Below, piece by piece: positions 58,435 through 64,000 of a stretch of DNA of 64,000 nucleotides (positions within the stretch are counted from its first letter, which is position 1; every line of letters begins with the position of its first letter). This DNA comes from Panicum virgatum (Eukaryota; Streptophyta; Magnoliopsida; Poales; Poaceae), in NCBI RefSeq assembly GCF_016808335.1, contig NC_053144.1, positions 310,001-374,000 of the forward strand, in the 5' to 3' direction. The notes under the pieces are model-generated. The model was not told the origin of the DNA and did no database searches. It worked only from the letters and a program-made list of their open reading frames with translations. The translations under genes and the position numbers were made by a program.

Positions 58435-59569
58435 GGGTGGGATTAAGGAGGTGGGGATAGCAATGAACTTACTTGATTAGAGAAACAGTGACTAATCCAC
58501 TTTTTATTTGCTCGTGTTTTTAAGTAGTACAAACAGAAAAGGAAGAGAGGGGAAGGGAGGCTGCTGGCGTTGACTGCCGGTCGCCTGTCTGCCTCTCTGC
58601 CTGAGATAGCGAGGGCAGAGGTTCAGGCTCGACTCCCTAGACCCTAGTACCAACTAAACAGTACCGTGTTAGGTGGGCCCTACCGCCAATCACATGTCAC
58701 TCATCCCTCTAATAATCCGCTTAGACAAGACATTATTTCGGAGTATTTTTATAAGAGGTATATATATATATATAAAAGATGTATTAACATTTGAAAAGAG
58801 CCTCTAGGATTTAAGTTTGACCATGAAGTTTTCTTAAAATACATTATCGATTTATATGTGACAACATCTTTTGGTGGAAAATTTAGTTGTATACGATTTT
58901 ATCTAGTTGTTGGTAAAAAAAAATTAGGAAGTTTTCCTTTCTTTTTAATAGATGTTGTAAAAAACTTTGATTTATTTCAAATCCTAACAATACAATCTAT
59001 TTGCTCGTCATTTTGTCACTCCTAAAGCAACACGTCCAATATATCGATTGAGATTCAAGTCTCAACTCAACACAATTACTCGTATCTTTCGCTAACTAAT
59101 TTTTTTTTCAGTGGCAAGAAATGCATGTCGATACTGTGACGTATGTGGTGTTACATTTGTAAGATTTACCTGCTCAATTTTTGAAAAAGTTGATGACGAT
59201 AGAAAATATGTAGCAAAGAGATTTACAGTGTAGGTGAATACGTGAGCAAAGGTAATGCACATGTGTTTAGCTTTTTATCAATATCAATAAATATTCTGTT
59301 GTTGAGAAAAAGAAAAGAAAAGAAAAGAAAAGAAAAGAAAGCAAAAGCGGTGGAAAGCAAAAGGGGGCGCCGTGGGGGAGCGAGAAGAGAGCACAGAGCA
59401 GCAGAGAGCAGAGCAAAGCAGTAAAGACGAGACGAGGCGAGCGATTGGAGGAGTGGCAATGGCAATGGCAATGGCGCTCCCCCATCCCTATTCCTAGCTG
59501 CGGCTGCGGCTGCATTCTCCTCCTCTCGGGACAAGACAAGACACAGGAGGCCAAGAGCAGAGCAGAGCA
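57613..59569. other. Intergenic DNA between the sigma factor and the ABCG3-like gene
   Basis: No gene is seen. Landmarks are an A run at about 57681-57689, a poly-G run of about 20 bases (58031-58050), a CT microsatellite at about 58411-58434, a TA tract near 58760 and an AAAAG microsatellite at about 59308-59340. The last 150 bp form the 5' UTR of the next gene. Confidence 0.5.
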
Positions 59570-61807
59570 ATGGAGGCGGCCTCCTCGGAGCAGTATCGCT
59601 CCTCCTCCTCCTCCTCCGCCAGCAGCCCCGGGCGGCGCTACTACCTCCCCGGGCCCAAGCCCGGCGCGCTCCGCCGCCCCATCTCCTTCGAGGACTCGCC
59701 CGACTGGGACGACATCCACCTCGACGACAGCAGCATTCACCTCGCCACGGCCGCCTCCGCCTCCGCATCCATCAACAGCAGCGCCTACCCGTCTCCATCG
59801 CCATCCCTCCCACCCGGTGCTCCAGCTGCTGCTGCATGCCGGGAGCGCAAGGTGGCTGGGGCCACCCTCGTCTGGAAGGACCTCACCGTCTCCTCCCTCA
59901 GCACAAGCACAAACCGCTTCTCCGACCGCCTCGTCAAGAGCTCCAACGGCTACGCGCTGCCGGCCACGCTCACCGTCATCATGGGACCCGCCCGCTCCGG
60001 CAAATCCACCCTGCTCCGAGCAATTGCAGGTCTCATGCGTTCCACAAAAATTAATTACAGCACAATTCATTCTTTATTTATGCCTCCTCCATTTCGACTG
60101 CTTCTCTCCAATTCCAATTCCAATTCCAATTCCACCAGGGAGGCTCAGTGCCGCTCCTGTATTATGATTTGTTTGAAGTTGCTTCCAGGGAAAATAGTGT
60201 ATCAAGTAACTGTAAGCTGCGACGATTGTTCAAAATTTGTCCTCGAGTTCCCTTAGAATGATCTACAATCTGTTACTTCTGTTACCAATGAGATTTGGTT
60301 CCAGTCCTGACATTGACTTGGAACTTAGCATTTGGTGTGGCATAGTTAAAGCATCCAGAATTATTGTATGCATAACATTTACTAAGGCATATGATTCCTC
60401 TTCATTTTCCCCCCAATGTGGTGTAATGCAGGAAGGTCCCTACTTAAAAAGTAAAGGCAGGGCCAGTGATGCAATAAGAATCGTGGTTCTAACCTGGAGA
60501 TCATTGCTAATTATGTCAAGAGATTGGAAGTACTATTGGAGCAGGCTTGCCTTGTATATGTTTATTGCTCTGTCAATCGGGACGATATTTTCCGACATTG
60601 GCCATTCACTATCATCTGTAATGGTCAGTATCATTGAATTTGTTATGTTTTGATTCATTGAATTCATGATCTGATGACATGAGCCCATTTTGTGTTCACA
60701 GGTAAGGGTTTCTGCAATATTTGCGTTTGTATCATTCGTCATCCTTCTAAGTTTTTCTGGAGTACCCGCACATATTGATGAGGTTAAGGTTAGTCCTCTA
60801 CCTCTACATGGTGCATGTACTGCTTGCGTATTGAAAAACTTTGGCAATGGTCTGGATGTTCGATTCATGGATGCAAGAGATCTTCTGTGCGAGCCAGTAC
60901 CTCCAGACAGAAAGTAGAATAAGATTGTTTTGAAATTTGCAATGACTTGAAAATCCCTTTGAAGTGACTATTTTCTATACTGTGCAGATTTATTGTCATG
61001 AAGAAACTAACAGGCATTCTGGGGCAATGGTCTTCCTGTTAGGGCAGTTGCTATCGAGCATTCCTTTTGTATTCCTGGTTTCCATTTCGTCGTCGTTGGT
61101 TTTCTACTACCTGATAGGGCTGAGGAATGAGTTCAGCTTGCTGATGTACTTTGTAGTCACCATCTTTATGTGCCTACTAGCTAACGAAGCACTGATGATG
61201 ATTGTCGCATATATCTGGCTGGAGACGCACAAATGCACCTTAACTCTCGCTTGCCTATACGTAAGTGTTTGTATTGCTCCTTTTTTTTTTTGTATGCATG
61301 CTATTGCTCGATAATTCAATTTAATGAAGGTTGAAGGAGCACTTGTTTTTTATTTCAGGTTATCATGATGCTTGTGGCAGGGTATTTCCGAAAACGAGAA
61401 ACTTTACCTTATGCTGTATGGACTTACCCATTGTCCTTCATTTCGTTTCACACGTACACAGTGCAGGTAATAAGCTGCGGTTATGCTGAGTTTGGCATGT
61501 GATGAGAGTTATATATATGACCTGGTAAAGAAATTTGCAGGGCTTGGTGGAAAACGAGTATGTGGGTACATGGTTTGCTGTGGGAGAGATAAGGAGTATA
61601 CCTGGTGTCCAAGCCGTTCGAGGTTCATACGACATCTCATCTTCCGGAAACGCAAAGTGGGTGAACCTGCTGGTGTTGCTTGTGATGGCCATTGGATACC
61701 GGATTGTCCTGTACGTGTTGCTTCGGCTAAATGTGAGGAAACAGGTTGGCAAGTGGAGGGCTTGGTGGTGTAGAATCCATAGAGGGGCTGGTGCTGGTGC
61801 AAAGTGA
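59570..61807 (+). pseudogene. ABCG3-like transporter gene lacking most of its nucleotide-binding domain
   Basis: Exon 1 (59570-60029) encodes 153 residues, ending just after a good Walker A, GPARSGKST (139-147). The next recognisable exons are 60432-60623 (EGPYLKSKGRASDA onward), 60702-60788, 60988-61260, 61359-61466 and 61541-61807. They encode the six-helix membrane domain and C-terminus (GLVENEYVGTWFAVGEI, then VQAVRGSYDIS). The signature motif, Walker B and H-loop exons are missing: only 402 bp separate the two groups and hold no match. Exon 1 ends in phase 1 and the 60432 exon starts in phase 0, so direct splicing shifts frame and meets a stop within five codons. Intact ABCG3 proteins are plasma-membrane half transporters. 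Promoter, start and membrane exons look well kept, so the loss may be recent or an assembly artefact. Confidence 0.82.
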
Positions 61808-62411
61808 GTGAGCTCCGTATATTTGTTTGTTAATGAATATAATTGTAGGTTTTGCTTCATGTCCATGTATATGCATGATGTATTGGTTGGTTACTTTTGT
61901 GTATGTGTATCATATCAAATTATCAGGCAATCCGATCATGGTTTGACATACAGATACAGTATACCCTACCTTCATTGGCGGGTCTTTTAAGAGCTGTCTG
62001 TATATACTAATTAATAATGCCATTCGTCGTATATACAAATGTAGTACAATACTCCAGTAATACTAATATGTATGTAGTTGTGGTCACTGAAATCATTCGC
62101 TCTGTTCTGTTGGTTGCTATCAGTAGTGTTTTTCTTTTACACCAAATTAGCACCAGCGAGTCAGCAGTGTATTTTTCTCTCACAATAAATCAGCACCAGC
62201 CACAGCCACAGAGAACAGAGTGGTGATTCATGTGTGGATCTATTTTTTCAAAAGAAATAATGTGGTAATTCATGTATGCGAGAAGAGCATTTGTTTGGGC
62301 TTTTAGCTCGCCATTCCAAAGCCCAAATCAAGACAGATGAGGCCTGGCCCAGTAGAGTCTCCCTCCTCTCAGGCTATAGCTTACTACTACCAGCTCTCAG
62401 TACACACACGC

Positions 62412-62442
<31 letters not shown>

Positions 62443-62574
62443 AGGCACTCGGGCAGGCAGGCACCCATCCCCATTAGACGAGACACAAGACCCTCGGATC
62501 GCCGCCGCCGCCTCCTCCTCCTCCCCCGCCGCCGCAATCCCCCTCTCGCTCCTCGTCCCCAAACCCTAGCTGCC
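61808..62574. other. Spacer between the ABCG3-like gene and the LARP1 gene
   Basis: This holds the 3' UTR of the ABCG3-like gene and the promoter and 5' UTR of the next. A GA microsatellite followed by a G run lies at about 62412-62443, and a CCTCCTCCT-type tract at 62505-62530. No other gene is seen. Confidence 0.5.
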
Positions 62575-63862
62575 ATGGAACCTCCCGCCTCCTCCTCCTC
62601 TCCTGATCCGACGCCCCCGGAGTCGGACCACCCGTCCCCCTCCCCCGCCAAGCGCTCTGCCTGGAAGCACCCCGCCCCTAACGGCCCCGCCGTCATGGAC
62701 GCCAACCACTGGCCCGCGCTCTCCGAGGCCGCCAGGACCACCAAGCTCGCGCCCTCCCTCGACTCCTCCAGGCCTCCCGAATCCTCGTCGGCGCCCTCAT
62801 CGGTACCCGGCCCTCAGATCTCTGCGCTCCCATTTCTTCTTTCTCTAAGTATCAATCAATTCATTCTAGTAGGAGTATCTACTACTCGAGACCCCGCTCT
62901 CTACTCTCACTCACCTGTGCTGTGCTGTGCTACTTTCATTTCTAGGCCGCGCCCAACTCATCCAATTCTTCGCACAAGCACTCCTCGGGGACCCATCACG
63001 GTCGCCACAAGCCGGCCAGGCGCGGTGCCGCCGCCGGGGACCACTCTCCGCCTGATCGCTCCACAGGTGGCTGGGACCACGCCACTGATGCTGCCGCCGC
63101 TGCCGGGGGAAGGGGTGCTCAGAGGAACCACAACAATGGCGGCTCTAGGAGGGGCAATGGTAATGGTACAGCCGCCGCTGCTGCCAGGCGAAGAGGGGGA
63201 TACGAGCCCTTCTACCGCGGCCCTCCTCCAATGGGCATGGGCCCATACATGCGAGGGGCACCACCCCCTCCTCCGCCCATGACAGTTCCTCCACCCTTCA
63301 TGGGCCCTCCGCCACCCCCAGTCGCACCCATGCGACCATTTGCTGCTGCACCAATGGTCTTCCATGGTAAGCTTATCCTGCCATTTAGGGCCTCTGGTGC
63401 TTGCTGTGCATTCATTCACTTCATCATACACTATCCAACACTTACTACCATCGTCTTTTATGCCCAGATATGCAATCCCCAGTGTCTCCTGTATCCCCGA
63501 TATACTTCTATGGGCCTCCCCCGCCACCAGAAGCTCTCAGGGGATTGGCTCTTGCGCCTCACATGCTTGGTCCACCTGCTTACCCTTACTTTCAAGCACC
63601 GTCCGAGCCACAGCCTGAGCCCCAGCCCCAGCCTGACGTGGAAGAGGAACGTTCCAAGCTGCTCCACCAGATAGAGTTCTACTTCAGGTGGCTCTTCTAG
63701 CACTACTGAATTCATCAGTTGGTTCAAACTCTGCTTCTGTTTATCGTCATCATCTTATGTGTGGTCCACAGCAAGGAGAATTTATGCTCAGATGTATACT
63801 TGAGGCAACAGATGGATGGGCAGGGCTGGGTTGATATATCTCTTATAGCTGGCTTTAAAAAG
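62575..63862 (+). CDS. La-related protein 1 (LARP1-like), 5' part, cut by window end
   Basis: RNA-binding protein of the LARP1 family, which in plants acts in translation control and in heat-induced mRNA decay. Exons 62575-62802, 62946-63366, 63468-63687 and 63772-63862 join in frame for 320 residues; the gene continues past 64000. The N-terminal region is serine/proline-rich with the conserved-looking words SAWKHP and MDANHWPALSEA, then a glycine/arginine-rich stretch and a proline-rich stretch. The La motif begins at about residue 283 with LLHQIEFYFSKENLCSD, then YLRQQMDGQGWVDISLIAGF. The ATG at 62575 follows a typical CCCTAGCTGCC context. The C-terminal part of the La motif lies outside the window. 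Confidence 0.92.
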
Positions 63863-64000
63863 GTAATCATAACATAACTAATTCATCTTTCACTGCTCGA
63901 TGTATTGTTAAACATTGAATTTTCGAGTAGCTGGTTTGTTGTCAGTACTTATTCTGTTCATTGGCATTGACTATCTACTATAGCCTAGAGACACACTTGC

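Overview
The window is nuclear DNA of a grass (Poaceae). The protein-coding genes are intron-rich with GT-AG splicing, GC-rich first exons and nuclear-encoded plastid proteins. The retrotransposon, MULE, hAT, MITE and SINE content is of the kind found in grass genomes. The species cannot be fixed from the sequence alone.

Layout. (1) 0.7-20.3 kb, + strand: a complete class XI myosin gene of 38 coding exons, which I could join in frame to a 1,461-residue protein. Its introns are swollen by a short Copia-type element (5.3-6.9 kb), a tRNA-derived SINE (10.2-10.5 kb), a very young non-autonomous Gypsy-like element with identical LTRs (10.96-14.85 kb) and a Stowaway-like MITE (15.2 kb). (2) 20.5-25.2 kb: an old Copia element with very short LTRs, on the minus strand, just beyond the myosin 3' end. 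(3) 25.5-26.7 kb, - strand: an apparently intact 2-oxoglutarate/Fe(II) dioxygenase. (4) 28.2-31.8 kb: an ABCG transporter pseudogene split by a 3.1-kb solo LTR. (5) 31.9-35.3 kb: AT-rich intergenic DNA. (6) 35.3-36.0 kb, + strand: an AP2/ERF group IX transcription factor without introns.

(7) 36.7-44.3 kb: a wrecked region on the minus strand. It holds unrecognised 3' exons, a dead MULE transposase (+ strand) with a hAT relic in its intron, and a MIP1-zipper/DUF547 gene that has lost internal exons and carries a frameshift. (8) 45.1-47.7 kb: a solo LTR inserted inside a MITE. (9) 48.6-57.6 kb, + strand: three apparently intact genes, an OTU deubiquitinase, the plastid chaperonin Cpn60 alpha subunit and a plastid RNA polymerase sigma factor. 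(10) 59.6-61.8 kb, + strand: an ABCG3-like transporter missing most of its nucleotide-binding domain. (11) From 62.6 kb, + strand: the 5' part of a La-related protein 1 gene, cut by the window end.

Two adjacent genes (Cpn60 alpha and sigma factor) act in the plastid, but these are separate nuclear genes and nothing shows co-regulation. I found no new multi-gene system. The most informative signals are the nested transposons with readable target-site duplications and three host genes with lost exons or frameshifts, a pattern typical of gene loss in duplicated grass genomes (inference).
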